Source: Megalonaias nervosa | Lineage: Eukaryota > Mollusca > Bivalvia > Unionida > Unionidae | NCBI GenBank assembly: GCA_016617855.1 | Contig: JAECUM010028837.1 | Location: 1 to 64,000 of the forward strand | Direction: 5' to 3' | Length of the DNA: 64,000 nucleotides | Notes under the pieces: generated by a model | Seen by the model: the letters and a program-made list of their open reading frames with translations, nothing else | What the model was told of the DNA's origin: nothing | The model's database searches: none | Shown: positions 1 through 13,730 of the stretch, piece by piece | Numbering within the stretch: the first letter of the stretch is position 1 | Layout of the letters: every line of letters begins with the position of its first letter | Program-made: the position numbers and the translations under genes

Positions 1-377
1 ATAAACAAGCGTGCACTTTTTATTATTATGTTAATTATTATGTTATCCTCTCCGGAAAACTCGTATTTAAAAAATCTGGTTACCAAGAACATTTCCTTTA
101 TAAAATAAAACTGGAAGAACTGTAAGTAATTTACTTGCCTCTTTTACTATCATTTGCTGACATCTAGAAACGTCTATATTGACATATAGACTCTGAAAGA
201 CATAATTCATCAATCAGGTTAGACAGGAATGAGAACAATTCATATTCACATGCTTTTTAATCAGTAAAATCTGACGTTACAATTAAATCGGTATCATTCA
301 AGTCAATCCAATACCGTCCTGAATTTTCATGGTTCAAATTTACTTCAATAGCATCCAGAGTCTATATATCAATCAAG
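1..377. other. AT-rich non-coding DNA
   Basis: No open frame with recognisable protein character, RNA gene or repeat was seen on either strand. Confidence 0.5.
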
Positions 378-612
378 TGTACTAAGAACGCTGGCATAAC
401 AGACCTATTATAAAGATTAAGCTATGGTTGAGGTATGTCTGCTAAAAACGTGGCATAACAAACTTAACAAATAGATGGCGGTATGGTTGAGATATAGGTA
501 CTAAAAGGTGGCATAACAGACTTAACTCATAGATTGAGGTGTGGTTGAGATATGTGTACTAAAAACATGGCATAACAGAGGTTGCATATAGATTAAGGTA
601 TGGTTGAGATAT
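378..612. repeat. Tandem repeat, ~58 bp unit, about 4 copies
   Basis: Successive units share the cores 'tggcataacaga' and 'tatggttgagatat', separated by variable sequence around 'gtactaaaaa'. Units are diverged, so this is an old minisatellite. It has no coding potential. Confidence 0.75.
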
Positions 613-659
613 TTCCTTCCTTTAAGAACTAAACATGTTTAAGGTGAGAGAAAATTTTC

Positions 660-1200
660 TGTTACGAGTCTATGCTCTTAATATAAATAATACAAAAGAG
701 TGAAAAGCAACAAGCTTTGTAAAATTTAAAAAAAATAATTTATCTCGCTAGAATAAAAAGTGAAAATTAAAAAGAAGAACTTAAGGTATTGCGAATTAAA
801 TCCCAAAATAATCCTAGAATTACAGACGCAAGTCCTAATAAATTAAAGCCCTGAACAAAATTCAGTAGAAGTCCAAATTAAATCCAAAACTGAAGGTGAT
901 GATGCGTCTGTGGTAGTTCGTAGAGTGTTGATGTGCCAACCGTCTTTTGCTGAATCACAGTAATGTAATTCTAGGTTTGAATTCGCTATAAATTCCAGTG
1001 ATTGTATCTATCCAAGAATGCTATCAGAGCATTTTTGGATTTCCAGAAAAAATAATCAATGAATTCAATAATTTGAATAACATAGAATCCAGCCCGAAAT
1101 AATACTGGACACAACAAATAATACAATTTGATTGTGTTAGAACCTAAAGCACGAATGAAAACTCCTATCAAAGACCATATTATATAGTTCTATACTTGGT
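660..1200 (-). mobile_element. LTR fragment, family 1 (gypsy LTR seen at 30 kb), reversed
   Basis: Read on the minus strand this segment ends in CTCGTAACA at 660. It carries the same tail seen at 3120, 30395 and 36646: 'aataaatta', then 'gcttgttg', then a 'cactcttt' tract, then a TAACA or CAACA terminus. Its left boundary on the minus strand is not clear, and no target duplication was identified. It is probably a decayed solo LTR. A 61-residue frame inside it is not a gene. Confidence 0.5.
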
Positions 1201-1697
1201 CACAATTAGCATTTTCTAAAAAAATAATATTACCTAATGGAAAATAACCTTCTACAATGATTCTGATGTTTGCAAAATAAAAATATTAGTTATTAGTAGA
1301 AACCAGAACCTAAACTATGTCAAACACACTAAAGAAATTCCAAAACCTAGACCTAGACCCAATAAATATATTTACTTCTATTAATAATAATTCCGATTTT
1401 AAACACATACACATAGAGAATAATTTAGCTATATATTAGTACTTTACAGAAAAAGTTAATTCAGGTCAAGCAGAAATGAACTCAGTTTTAGACAAGGTCA
1501 AGTCCAACATACAATGTTACATTACAATAGCATGTAATGAAATAAAAAAGATTTAAAACAAGCTCTAATAAACAATGCAAATTAAATATATATAATTTAA
1601 ATTCTAACGATTTTTTGTAAATATTTTCAAAAACCATTAATAATCATAGTTATATTTTGTTTTCATGGAGGACTCTATTGAAAAATTTTGTTGCAAG

Positions 1698-1700
<3 letters not shown>

Positions 1701-1780
<80 letters not shown>
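1701..1780. repeat. Compound microsatellite (TA)n(GA)n
   Basis: About 34 bases of TA dinucleotides run directly into about 46 bases of GA dinucleotides with one interruption. Confidence 0.98.
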
Positions 1781-2899
1781 ATCATCTGCGTTGATGGTTA
1801 AAGTAATTACAGATCCTAGACTTAAGACGTTATGAAATGATTTACATATTCATTTTCCTTTAAGACTTTAAATATGCGTTAGATTAATCAAAGAATGTAA
1901 TTATTAAAAAGGCTGGAAGAGAATTAATTAAAATATATTTGAATCATTTATTTCGCTCATTGAATCATTCGAGACTGAATTACGATAACAGATACAACTC
2001 AGTACGTTGACAAAATCATGCTAGTTTGTGCCTGAAGATGATAAGAGGAACAAACCTGATACCAAAGGTACAAATGAGAAATATAATTATATGTGATTCT
2101 ATTCATTCATATATTACGTTGAAAGATGAGATTTGTTTTACACTTTCATAAAAAAAAGCTGGCCTCGAAATCACTTGTGATTTTATAACTGTCACTTTGC
2201 AAGCAATTGTTGTGTCAATAATGTTACGACCATGTAATTTAATTACTTGTGTGTTAAAATTTGAATTCTTTTTATTCCATTTTTGTATCATTGTATATTA
2301 TTATGATGATGATTATGTTCACAGGATCTGATATTTTTGAATGAAACATCGTGTTTATTCAGAACGTAAATATGACTCTCGGCTTTCGTAAGTTTTGTTT
2401 TTTTAGATTGCCGGGTAGATAAACAGCCGGCATAAACGATTGGTTGTGGCCGAAGTAATTTCTAATTATACGTGTTTGCATCTTGTACTGCGATTGTTAG
2501 ATGATGAAATAACCACGCGTTCTTTGTGCGTGTGCATGAAATGACGTCTTAGGTCGGTTCTTAAACACATAGATCCCTTTGAAATGGTCAGAGTCGTTCT
2601 TATACCTTGAGAAGAAGGTATTATTTTTCTTGTGCTGGAAAGAGTTTATTTTTCTTTACATCTGTAGAGCTCGAGATGTGTCTTGTTATAGATGACAGCT
2701 ATAGGAGTTCATCTACTTTTTAAATAATAATTTATTTTTTCCTGGAGAACTACACAAGTGGTTTAGGACAAAGACATTCAGTGAAATTCATTCTAAATTG
2801 GAATAGTACAGTACAAATTATGGTTCAACGTGAAATTCTGGACATTTGTGTAAAGACTTCATCTGACGTCATCGTCCTCCATCTTGGAACGTCATCAAG
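1781..2899. other. Non-coding DNA
   Basis: Short random frames only. No repeat array or recognisable element was seen. Confidence 0.5.
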
Positions 2900-3120
2900 A
2901 TTCGAACCTGCATTCAGTTAAAATTATTTATTGGTAGGACTTTAATTTTTTCAGTACTAGGATAAATGTTTGGATTTTCTTCACAAACCGTAAGTCCTAT
3001 TTCGTATTTTTACCTTTTCACCGTGTTTTCTAGGGAAATAAATTATCTTTGTTAAAACTTACAAAGCTTGTTGTCTTCACTCTTTTCTTTTGTTACTTTT
3101 GAACGAGCGGATACGTAACA
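2900..3120 (+). mobile_element. 3' part of a family 1 LTR
   Basis: The segment ends in ATACGTAACA at 3120. It shows the family signature 'ctagggaaataaatta' and 'gcttgttgtcttcactcttt' found in the other family 1 LTR copies of this window. The 5' end could not be placed. The 62 bp tandem array starts exactly at its right end. Confidence 0.5.
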
Positions 3121-3398
3121 ATAAGCAGTGTCAGGTATCTGTATTTGTCACTTTGCAAGTTAATTATCTATTTTTCGTGTCAATATGCAGTGTCAGGTAT
3201 TTGTATTTGTCACTTTGCAAGTTAATTATCTTTTTTTCGTGTCAATAAGCAGTGTCAGGTATCTGTATTTGTCACTTTGCAAGTTAATTATCTATTTTTC
3301 GTGTAAATAAGCAGTGTCAGGTATATGTATTTGTCACTTTGAAAGTTAATTATCTATTTTTCGTGTCAATATGCAGTGTCAGGTATCTGTATTTCCTT
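3121..3398. repeat. Tandem repeat, ~62 bp unit, 4.5 copies
   Basis: Near-identical units carry 'agcagtgtcaggtat', 'tttgtcactttgcaagtta' and 'tttttcgtgt' in order. Copies differ by single bases, so the amplification is recent relative to other arrays here. Confidence 0.93.
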
Positions 3399-3720
3399 CT
3401 GTTTTATTTGTAAAATTGTCAAAGAGTTCTGCAACACAAATTGATGTAAACAAATAGTGACCAAAGGGCATTTCCAAGGAACATGCTACCCAAAGTTAAT
3501 GATTCATTTATTACTTGATGTTTTTGCAGATAAAAATTGTTCTCAGTCCTGTCTATTTATAGCAAGTTGTGCCTTTTACTATTTGTATTGGTCAACAATT
3601 AAAATGTACTGAGATTTCCGCTGCTATTTTCAATAATGTTAAGGACTACTTATAAAGACAAAAAATTTACAAACAATGTTAAACGTAACTATGTAATTTA
3701 ACGCCAAGTTAATAGCAAAT

Positions 3721-3809
3721 GCTACTACTACTATTACTACTATTACTACTACTACTACTACTACTACTAATAATAATAATAATAATAGTAATAGTAATAA
3801 TAATAAGAA
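3721..3809. repeat. Trinucleotide microsatellite (CTA/ATT/AAT)n
   Basis: Runs of CTA, then TAA and TAG triplets, with interruptions. Confidence 0.95.
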
Positions 3810-3879
3810 TGAGACAAAATACCGCCATCATCATCATCATGTGATGACAAAGATGACGCTAATGATAATTGTTGTCGTA

Positions 3880-3880
<1 letters not shown>

Positions 3881-3926
<46 letters not shown>
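3881..3926. repeat. (TTA)n microsatellite
   Basis: About 15 uninterrupted TTA triplets. Confidence 0.95.
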
Positions 3927-3927
<1 letters not shown>

Positions 3928-4194
3928 AGTAATACAAATATGCATGACAATTTTAAACGCATTATCATTGCACTAATCCTCAGACAAAATATTTGCTTAA
4001 CTTTTAGATGAAATACTAGTTATCTGGGTTATAAAAATGTTTTTGCAGGTGAATAATAAGCTGGTTGTATAAGCGAATATTGCACTATAGATAAATATAT
4101 TTACTTCGAACACCTTGATATGTAAATATTTGAGGACTTAAAGATGCAGGTTTTATGATAATTTTGTTTATCATAATATATCATTTAACCGTAT

Positions 4195-4297
4195 TCAGGT
4201 AACATCATTTGACCGTACTCATGCAACAGAATTTGACCGTAGTCATGAAACAGCGTTTGACTGTACTCATGAAACAGCGTTTGATCGTACTCATAAA
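4195..4297. repeat. Short tandem repeat, ~25 bp unit, 4 copies
   Basis: Units of the type 'tgaccgtactcatgaaacag' repeat through the segment. They generate a repetitive 69-residue frame (MTVLMQQNL-type) that I do not regard as a gene. Confidence 0.8.
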
Positions 4298-5882
4298 ATG
4301 GGTTTCTTATTATAAATCAATTAGCGAAAATATTGGCTGTGAGATACTACTTCTGACGTCAATTTTACGAAAACGTCAAACGTCTTCACAAAAACGTTTA
4401 ATTGTCCAGCTTGGGTAATGCAAGGTTGCATTTTATCACGTATTTTAATTTCATTTTTTCTAAATGATTTAAAGCCAAAGAACAATATTCCAAATATTTA
4501 ATCTAAAATAACACAGAGTTTGAATTAGTCAGAAGTGTAGGGCTTTTACGAAGTACATGGTACTGAAGTCATACATGCTTCATTTTGGAAGCATATTATT
4601 GTCATTATAAAACACATTCCAAGTGTTTTTTGTTTGTTTTTTTTGTCTATAATGTGTTAAGAAGAACTCCATTGCGATTAACAACAAGAAAAGACAAGGC
4701 TTTTTTCACAAAGGTTTTAAAGTGTAAAACCTATGAGGTATATAAGAAAATGAATTTGAATATAGCATGTAACGTCATAACATAATATTTAACAAGGATT
4801 ACAAAAATTCGGAAAACACAATCTAAGAACCTGCAAATATTCTTCAAGTGTTGTGATTTATTTGTATTTATTAATTGATTGTATTTATTAACATTTATCC
4901 AGGAAATGTAAAGCTGAGGAATAAATATTTGTCCTTCATCACGGAGACAAGACGACGACAGAAAACTGTGATATTTATCACACTTCTCTTGCGACTGACA
5001 GAGGGTATAACATCGTGACAGGAAACATCAAACCATATACCAGTTAATACAAGAATCCTAAGATTTGCATTTCTAAACTTAAGCAAACGTTTAGATATAT
5101 ATTTTGATAATGAGAAATATATATTTTTTAAATACATACTAGTTTTAAATAACTAAGTATTAAAGCCTTTAGATGATATATTGATGTTAGCTGCCCCATC
5201 TTGTATGTATTGATCTTATAGTCCTAGTTCCACAGATTCTGCAAACACTTATCTGACTCAAAACTTGGATTTCTCCATATGTAGCTAAACTCGGCACTAT
5301 TTAATACAGATTTTCTTTCTGGTATATATTTATTGTCATTAGAATTATCACAAAATATGTTTGTATAAGATTGAACACCTATGATGAGTCATGTTTTATT
5401 CATAACCGTTAACTAAAATCTAGCCCAATAGTTTATCAGACGACTTTAAATGTTGATGATTAATAGGATCCGATCAAGTTCATCGAATACCATCAATAGA
5501 GGGATTCATATTTTGACACTTAATACATTTCTAAGGAAAGAAAGATGAGTTTCTTTCAGCTATGTCTGATCTTACAAATTTCACAAGCACATGTTCAAAC
5601 TGGTACAATGGTGTCACCGAAACAAGTGTCAGCTGACAATCAACAGACAAATCTAAATTGTGTATACGTTTTTTTTTTTAAAGCGTACCTTTCCTTAGCT
5701 ATGGATACTAGATTTTTTAGGCCTTTGAAGAACATTCCATTCTTGTGAAATATAAGCCCATATATTTATATTAATCTACAACATCAGTATAGGTATTTCT
5801 TATCATAAAATTGAATGTGTGATCTTTTCTTGATAAAGCGTAGACCTTATTTTAATTAAGTTTAAAAGTCTTGGTTACACGG
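4298..5882. other. Non-coding DNA
   Basis: Only short low-complexity frames. No homology recognised and no repeat array. Confidence 0.5.
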
Positions 5883-6130
5883 CAGTGTTATGTGGTAATA
5901 TAAAATTCAAATTGAATGTTATCCGGTAATGTAAAATTCAAGCTCAGTGTTATTCGTTGATGCAAAATTCAAATTGAATGTTATGCGTTAATGTAAAATT
6001 TAAATTGAATGTTATGCGGTAATGTAAAATTCAAGCTCAGTGTTATTCGTTCATGCAAAATTCAAATTGAATGTTATGCGTTAATGCAAAATTTAAATTG
6101 AATGTTATGCGGTAATGTAACATTCAGACT
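5883..6130. repeat. Tandem repeat, ~31 bp unit, about 8 copies
   Basis: Units alternate between two variants, 'aaattcaaattgaatgttat' and 'aaattcaagctcagtgttat'. The higher-order period is therefore about 62 bp in part of the array. Confidence 0.85.
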
Positions 6131-7212
6131 GAGCGCGCTTTAAATATAAAATAGACAAAAACAAAATTAGATTTGAAAATAGACAGAAATATTATTCACG
6201 TCATTAAAATTGAACTGAACTCGTAATATTAATAGTACAGTACTTACAATGATTACCAATATAACAGCGATGCTTGATATTTCAAAATTGCATTCGGGTA
6301 GGATTAGAATTAAAAGGATGGAAATTAGCCATTTTTTAGGCGCCATAAAACCACGAGACAAATGAGAAATGAAAATCATTACGCGTTACAGTCTCTCATT
6401 TTTCAGATAATATACGGATGGGTCTATCTAGAAATACTATAGTCAAAATAAGGATGTGCATATTAAGAGATGTCATAGTGAATATAAGAATGGTGCCTAT
6501 ATAAAGATATAAACGGTCACGTCGGTAGAGTTTGCGGAATACTTTTGGCTCCAAGTTTCCAGGTAATGTTATTTGAAACTTTATCTATACTAAGATCTTA
6601 GATCACAATAATAACAACACCCACCTACCTTTGTGATTTCCCACCAAACTACGCAATCTCCCTGTTTAAATCGCCCAATAGAAGCTAAAACAATGTAACT
6701 GCACAGACATTCCTGCATTTCAACAATCATCCTATTTGCCAAAGGAAGCATATTGCCAGCTTTACCAGCCAATCTTGAGAAATTTTTGCATTTTGTTGGT
6801 CATCTTTTCACTGACTATTATTAAAGGTCAGGGTCATATGTCGAGCAAGTAATCCCACTAAGAAATGGACACGATTTTGCATTTGAAAGATCGAAATGCG
6901 CTGAAAACAAGAACAACGAATGCTATAACAACATGTGCCATAAGCAAGCGTAATGTTATAAAGAAACGAATAGCTTGGTTTAATTAGCATCAACTAGTTT
7001 TTTATACATTAAAATAATGATCTTAACAATGTATCACTGGCAAGACCCGCGCTGACGCTCTACCTTATATTACTATATAAAGAATCGACGATTCGTGGCT
7101 AGCGAAGATCGGGCTATGTCCTCTGTCGCAGATAAGAGGCTAATAAAAGAAAATTTTGATCTACCTAAAACTGAATGTTTTGTTGATAAAATAATCTGCT
7201 GTAAATTGTAAT
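6131..7212. other. Non-coding DNA
   Basis: Several 60-70 residue frames occur on the minus strand. None shows a recognisable motif, a plausible codon pattern or conservation with another part of the window. Confidence 0.5.
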
Positions 7213-7376
7213 TATAGGGATTAAATGATCATGGCTGGGTATTTATCGATATGTAAAATTTACTTAATAAATCACTAAGTTAAGACAGAGTTCTTTGAGA
7301 CTTTGTTCACTTTGTGAGTGATTAGGTAAAATGTACACATCGAAAAATACCCAGCTATAATCATTTAATCCTATAG
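7213..7376. mobile_element. MITE-like hairpin with ~50 bp terminal inverted repeats
   Basis: The ends are inverted copies: 'taGGGATTAAATGAT' with 'GCTGGGTATTT' on the left, and 'AAATACCCAGC' with 'ATCATTTAATCCTAta' on the right, around a ~65 bp centre. A non-coding unit this short with long imperfect inverted ends is typical of a miniature DNA transposon. The flanks show no clear target duplication. Confidence 0.65.
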
Positions 7377-7606
7377 CGAACTAAAAGCACGCACATCATA
7401 CGTTAGACTTTCACGAATGAGATAAGGAGATACAATGGATTATATTTTAAAAATATTCGTTTTATTTCAGTGAACCATGGCATTTTCAACGATGTACACA
7501 ACCCGGAAATTGTATTCGGACTGACTTGCTGGTTGTATCATTGTGAGGCCGTGGAATATTTCCAAAATGTATGTTATAAATGTAATAATTATGCATTTTG
7601 TTTCTC

Positions 7607-7900
7607 AGTAATATATCAGTTGCATCTTGCATTCCACAGAAAATCTACTAACTGCATCTTGCATTCCACAGAACTGTACCAATTGCATCTTGCATTCCAC
7701 AGAACTGTACCATTTGCGTCTTACATTCCACAGAACGGTACTAATTGCATTTTGCATTCCACAGAAGTATACTAATTGTATCTTGCATTCCACATAAATG
7801 TACTAATTGCATCTTGCAGTCCACATAAATGTAACTATTTTATCTTGCGTTCTAGTAAAATGTATTAATTAGTTCTTGCATTGCACAGAAAGTTACTAAC
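7607..7900. repeat. Tandem repeat, ~31 bp unit, about 9 copies
   Basis: The unit is built on 'tgcatcttgcattccacaga' with variable spacers. Both strands stay open through the array because stops are absent from the unit, which explains the repetitive frames here. Confidence 0.93.
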
Positions 7901-8349
7901 TGTATCTTCTGCCTCAGTTGTATCGATATCGATCTAATCAGACGAACAATACTAGTGTCAAATGAAGGCCCAGCTATTCTATATTTTCTGAGGCGCACAA
8001 ATTCTCAGAACTATATCCAGTTCAACAAGCTGAAGAATCAGTTGCCTGGAGACGACAATTAAAACGATTCATATTCATCCTTTTAGATGAATGAAATATG
8101 GTATAAATAAGAAGAAAGTTGTATTTTTATGCTAATTTCATACATTACAATTCTGAACTTCTTCATACCAATTTCATGTATACCGGTTTGAACTTCTCTG
8201 ATTCATTGAGAATCAAATCAGCTTCTTTTGTACCCTTGTATAATTTCACATATAATATGCAATAAAAAGGTGTCCTTAAATGACAGACTGACATGAACGG
8301 CCATAAATGACGGACTGACATGAAGCGGCCATAGAATGACGAACTGACA

Positions 8350-8480
<131 letters not shown>

Positions 8481-8497
8481 CGGCATAAAAGATATTC

Positions 8498-8776
8498 ATG
8501 ACGCGTCCACTATTGCAACTAAACATTGTTAATATTTCAATCATGGTAGAAAGCACAAATGTTAGAGATATTCTATTAAATTTCCAACATCAGAAGTACG
8601 CTTTCGATAATCTGATGGCTACAATATACAAGTGGAAGGAACTTTTTATTTATTTTGTAAAGGATTTATCTCGTTGTGGTCTAAATAGCGATGTAGATAA
8701 AATAAAAGATATTTTCGTCTCCTTTTTCTATGTTAATTTTAGTATCAGTAACAACGTACAGGTGTTGGGTCATTAA
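8498..8776 (+). CDS. Unrecognised 92-residue open frame
   Basis: The frame is mostly non-repetitive, with mixed composition and an aromatic-rich centre (YKWKELFIYFVKDL around residues 44-57). It resembles no family I know. No promoter, splice signal or poly(A) signal could be tied to it, and it starts 18 bp after a long TA microsatellite. It could be an exon fragment of an unknown gene, a scrap of an old transposon, or chance. I list it only because its composition is more protein-like than its neighbours. Confidence 0.12.
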   Translation: MTRPLLQLNIVNISIMVESTNVRDILLNFQHQKYAFDNLMATIYKWKELFIYFVKDLSRCGLNSDVDKIKDIFVSFFYVNFSISNNVQVLGH

Positions 8777-11700
8777 TAAATGAACATCAAGGTCAATAAG
8801 GTCATTGTTAACTACGCTAGCTATACCGCATGATTGATTCAATTACTCATTTATATAGTTCATTTACAGAGAGAATACATAATTCATCATGATTCGTTAC
8901 GATCTAGTTATGTGCAAGTAAAACCAAAATATCATAGAAACGTTGGGCAGTCTTGAATCCATTCGAGAATGAAAAACCAATGTCTGGGATCTACATCTAA
9001 AGTCAAACGCATGTCATTATGCTTCAAATAATATTGTATAGTGTTACATAGATTTTTAAAAAAAAATCATAAATTTTAGGATTGAATAATCTTCCACAGC
9101 GTCTCTAGATTATTGCCACTGCATATTAATAATATTTACCTCATTTTCCAAGAAGGCCTTCAGTCCTACAGTAAGTAATAATCAAATTAAAGTGAACAAT
9201 TGGGATTTTATTTCCATATCCGGGGTAGTCTTTTAAACAACCACAAATAATTTAACGTGCAGTTTCGTTTCTTTTCTAGCAACTCTCTGACAGTGTATCT
9301 TTGCAAAAACATACCTTTACACGTAACAGTAGTGCAGGGAACTAGAATGAATCATCACCATGTAACGATAATGCATATTTATGCAATCATTTGTACCTGA
9401 TATCAATGCTTAAATCCACGATTAAAACGCCAGCTAATTGTATCAACTTTTGCAGAGAACAAGTGCGCAGGCATATTAGAAAGAAATTTTCAATGCATTA
9501 CAAGCAGATCTAATTCAATTTGATCCTAAAGTATGGAAGTGGGTATGGCTTTGATGGGTGGGGTTGAACTCAATCAATATAACAAAATTAAGTTCAAGCA
9601 AACAAGAAATGACTAGTAATATGCCAGTAACAGATAAATGTTTCCGTAAAAGTTGGGGATGGAGTTATCTGTAGACATTCTTCAGGACCTATAGGAAAAT
9701 GATGATAACAGGGACGGAAAATACAGATATACAGTTTTGCCCTGTATTTGTAGTCTTATATTTAAGCAACTGACGATCATGTAAAGAGTGTTTAGACTTA
9801 CAACTGTGGCAAAACCTAGGGTTGAAATGAGAGTCGGACATAAAAAGGAAACGACAGGTTCTGGTCATTGGTGATAGCAAAAATAAAAGAGGTCACGATT
9901 ATTGTTGAAAGAAATAAAAGCAAAGGGAGTGACAAATCATAGTTGAAAGCAAGAAAAGAAAAGAAGGGTCACGGTCATTGTTGAACGCAATAGCTTCCAG
10001 GCTCTTAAACCAATTGGCAGTCAATACCAGCATTTCACTTGTAATTACACATCAGAGATAACAATCTACTTGCATTAGGTTTCATCAGAGATCAGTGTTA
10101 CTAAAGGTATTGTTAATAGTCTCCCATTGATCTGTTCATAGTACTGAGCTATGACATGAGAATGTACTCACATTTTCTTCTTTCCTGAATTTAATAAACG
10201 GGAGATAGCTTTAGTATGTAACTCAAGCCATTACTTCACAATCAGCAGTTAAATTATTTATATATTGTAGATGAAGAAAACAATAGTGTCCTCCCAGCTA
10301 GCAATTAGTTTTAGCCGAGATGGGAAAGAGGTGTTTTAGAATCTAACAAATATGTCTGCAAATAATGGAATCACATTTAGGGTTTCCATACCAAATGTAT
10401 ATACATTTCCATAAACAAACACATTGTAACGGAACAATCCATTCTATCGGTATATTACGGGCGTGATAGCATTCTACCATTTATTTTCACGTGCATATTA
10501 GGTGCTTGATGGCATTCCGCCCATTGCAATACTCTTCAATTTGACGTGCATGTTAGGGCGTGATTGTATTGATTATATTTTAGTACTCATCAGTTTCTTG
10601 TGAATATTAAGTATGTAGTGGCATTCAGCCCATTGCAGTGCTCAAAAATGATCTATATTCCGGATAGGCTTGATATACATATTTATCTATGTCCTCAACG
10701 TCTGAATGCAAATTTGTGTCCAATTTTTGAAATAGGTTGCTTTAAAATTTACATCTTATTTTAATGATCACTGACGTTTGAAGACTTACATTTAATTCTA
10801 AATGACAAATTGGAATTTACTATATATCCTTTATTCTTTATTTGCATGGGTATCACAATTTATAGACATAGTGGAGACTATTCATCTGATCATTTTTCAT
10901 ACATGTATCAATGTGTCATAAAACATTACCAATTTTTCATTTTTTACTTAATCTTTTCAAACCTAAAAGGGGTAAGGAACATGATTCACACCATTTCTTC
11001 CTCCTCGACACTAATCAAAATAGGCCATGTCCCGGTGCGACAATGATCAATCAAATCTGACACAACAATAATTGTGTTATTAGACCATATAAATAGTCAA
11101 ACAAAGGCTTTTTTTAACACCGTGTAAGACCTTTGATATTAAACGTTTCTTTTTTACTTTAAAAATAATCCTATCAATCAAGCTTGACAGTCTTTAAAAC
11201 GATTCATGATTCAGATGTGCTGTTTTAACGAAGAAATATGGCCATATTATTGGAGGAGTAATATACCTTGTACACATTCAAATCAGTTCCTTTCTACACT
11301 TAACGAATTCAGATAAATCCAATAATTTCCGAATGCCCAAACCTTCATCCATCTACAATAGGCTGTCGGTCAATTGATGTTTATTTGAAACTCAACAGGG
11401 ACATTACCACCGTCCCTTTCTGTACTGGACGACGTATGAGCAACTATATACCAATACATGCTGTCCTGCGCCAGTCAAAGAGGATACGTTCTGCCCTAAC
11501 CAGTCTATTCTTCGCTGTATAGTATGTATCAATTGTGATGACTTCGTTAGTTTTCATGTACTTGAGGTGAACTTTTCACTATCAACCGAACTGGCCCCTA
11601 AAATCAAATGGTAGAGGTTTCAATAGAACAAGTATCGGTTTTAGAGAAAATGTCATGATAAGGCGTGATTTTTTTATTCTTGCGACTAGTCAATTTCTTT

Positions 11701-12539
11701 CACTTATTTTTGTGTAATTAGGGCACGAGACGTGTATTTAGGCAAATCAGATTTTAATACAGACTAATCAGGTAGTGGCAGCTCGAGTCAAGAACGATGC
11801 TGAGGCAATACAGAAACTGTAATTAAGATATTCGAATTATCAAAATAAATTTTTTAGTGTAGCCAGCCTAGAGGGTAATCGGTAATGGCTGGTTCAATAA
11901 TAGAGATATCGAGATATGATGTTTGAGACCTGGCAGAACGTTTACTTATATTGACTCGAATACTATTAATCAATTGAACTGATTCAGTAGAAAATCTGAA
12001 GCTTCAATCGTATCAGAATCTTCATCCGTAAAGAAAGGAAAACCATAAAGAAATCTACTACAGAGCAAATATGCAAACCGATGAAAAGAAGCTCCCTTTG
12101 GATTCAAGTACTTACATAGTAATTGTATTAAAATAGTTCAAATGACGGGATTTGTATTTTTACTTTTCAAATCGGTAATTTACAGTATCAAATGAAACAA
12201 ATGCAACATATTTGTTATCAGCTATGTATCATGATTGTTTGTTCGTAACATGTGCACTAAAAGCAGCAGCTGAAATTTCTGCATGCATCCTTGCAAAAGA
12301 GCTGGGGGGTGCAAAATACTAGGATGATTTAGAATTTCACATAACCATAATAATGATAAGGAGGAGTCACGGTAACAAATGTAGAATGACCCTGAGGGGA
12401 AATTAATGCAACATATTCATCTTCATCTTGGGGAGCTAACTAGTCAAGGCCACAATCTGGTTCCGAAATTCATTCATTTTAAATAAGAACAAAAGTTGTG
12501 ATTCTTTCTGGACAATTGCTGGCAAAGTCTTCTACAAAG
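8777..12539. other. Non-coding DNA
   Basis: Scattered short frames, no tandem array and no recognisable transposon segment in nearly 3.8 kb. It looks like ordinary AT-rich intergenic or intronic DNA. Confidence 0.5.
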
Positions 12540-12990
12540 AGATTTCAGATGGTGATAGTCGTGAAGTTATGATACCCCACAAGTCCTTCCACCCCCTCCC
12601 TGTCAGGGGACTGAAATGGATTACTATCAAGTCCCTGGTAATGATTCCACTACCTCCCTGTCAGGGCACTGAAATGAACACCTGTCAAAGCCTTTGTAAT
12701 AATTCCACAACCTCACCCTCAGGGAACTGACATTTAGGGCTATTGTGTATCTGGTAATGATTCCACTGCCGCCCTGTCAGGGCACTCAAATGGACACCTA
12801 TCAAGGCCTTGTTAATTATTCCACAACCGTCTTTGTAATTATTTCACCACTTTCCTCCCAGGGTACTGAAATTTATAGTTATCTTGTCCCTGGCAATGAT
12901 TCCACCATCTTCGTCTCAAAGTACTGAAAGGGATATCTATCATGTTCGTGGTAATGATTTCACCACCCTTCCTGTCAGGGTAATGACATG
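12540..12990. repeat. Tandem repeat, ~70 bp unit, about 6-7 diverged copies
   Basis: Each unit carries 'tcagggnactgaaatgga', then a 'tatcaag' block, then 'ggtaatgattccac'. Frames crossing it are repetitive and not genes. Confidence 0.85.
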
Positions 12991-13021
12991 GGTATTTTCC
13001 AAAAACAAGTCGGGGCGGTCA

Positions 13022-13168
13022 GTTCTATTTACGTTTCACGCAGAACTCTACACTGTACTGTCGTGAGAGGTACGCTAGATTAAATCGTGTAAGAAACTTT
13101 TTTTTTTTACAAACAACTCTCGTTTTTGTTACATGCAGAACCCTACATTGAACTGCCGTGAGAGGTGA
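13022..13168. repeat. Two-copy direct repeat
   Basis: A block containing 'gcagaac', 'ctacattgaactg' and 'ccgtgagaggt' occurs at about 13038-13072 and again at about 13135-13166 with substitutions. Confidence 0.6.
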
Positions 13169-13624
13169 GCACGAATTATTGTTGTGAACATGTTATGTAA
13201 ACACGACACGACCTCTGACTGACCTTGTTCGTCTTATGGAAAGACTGTCCCTAGCAGACCTTATAGCCCTGTTCATTGTAAAGAAAACAAAATGAATACA
13301 TTTTCTTTTATGGTAGGCAACTGTATTAATACACAAGTGTTGAACAGGTGAAATGTTGTTTAATTTTCTTAAATGAAGTTTCCGTGCCATGCGTTATGTG
13401 TGTATGTAGTTACCCATTTACAATATTTACCTGTTTCATTTTTGTTTTAATTAATGGTGATTTCTTTGCATGCATTCATAAGCCTCTGCGGTGGAAGGGG
13501 AGGTATGTGCATAAAAAATAAATTAACAGTATTAACCGGTCTCTTTGATTTTGGCTTATTTTCCATTCAAAAGATATTGCCCTATACCGAGACCCGGAAA
13601 ATTCATCTGGATGCCTATGATTTG

Positions 13625-13709
<85 letters not shown>

Positions 13710-13730
13710 TATATATATATATATATATAA
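13625..13730. repeat. Compound microsatellite (CT)n(TA)n
   Basis: About 54 bases of CT dinucleotides run into about 50 bases of TA dinucleotides. It lies directly upstream of the SINE head at 13731. Confidence 0.97.

Noticed and set aside
3121..3398. CRISPR-like array
   Set aside because: The units are contiguous tandem copies with no unique spacers, in eukaryotic DNA.
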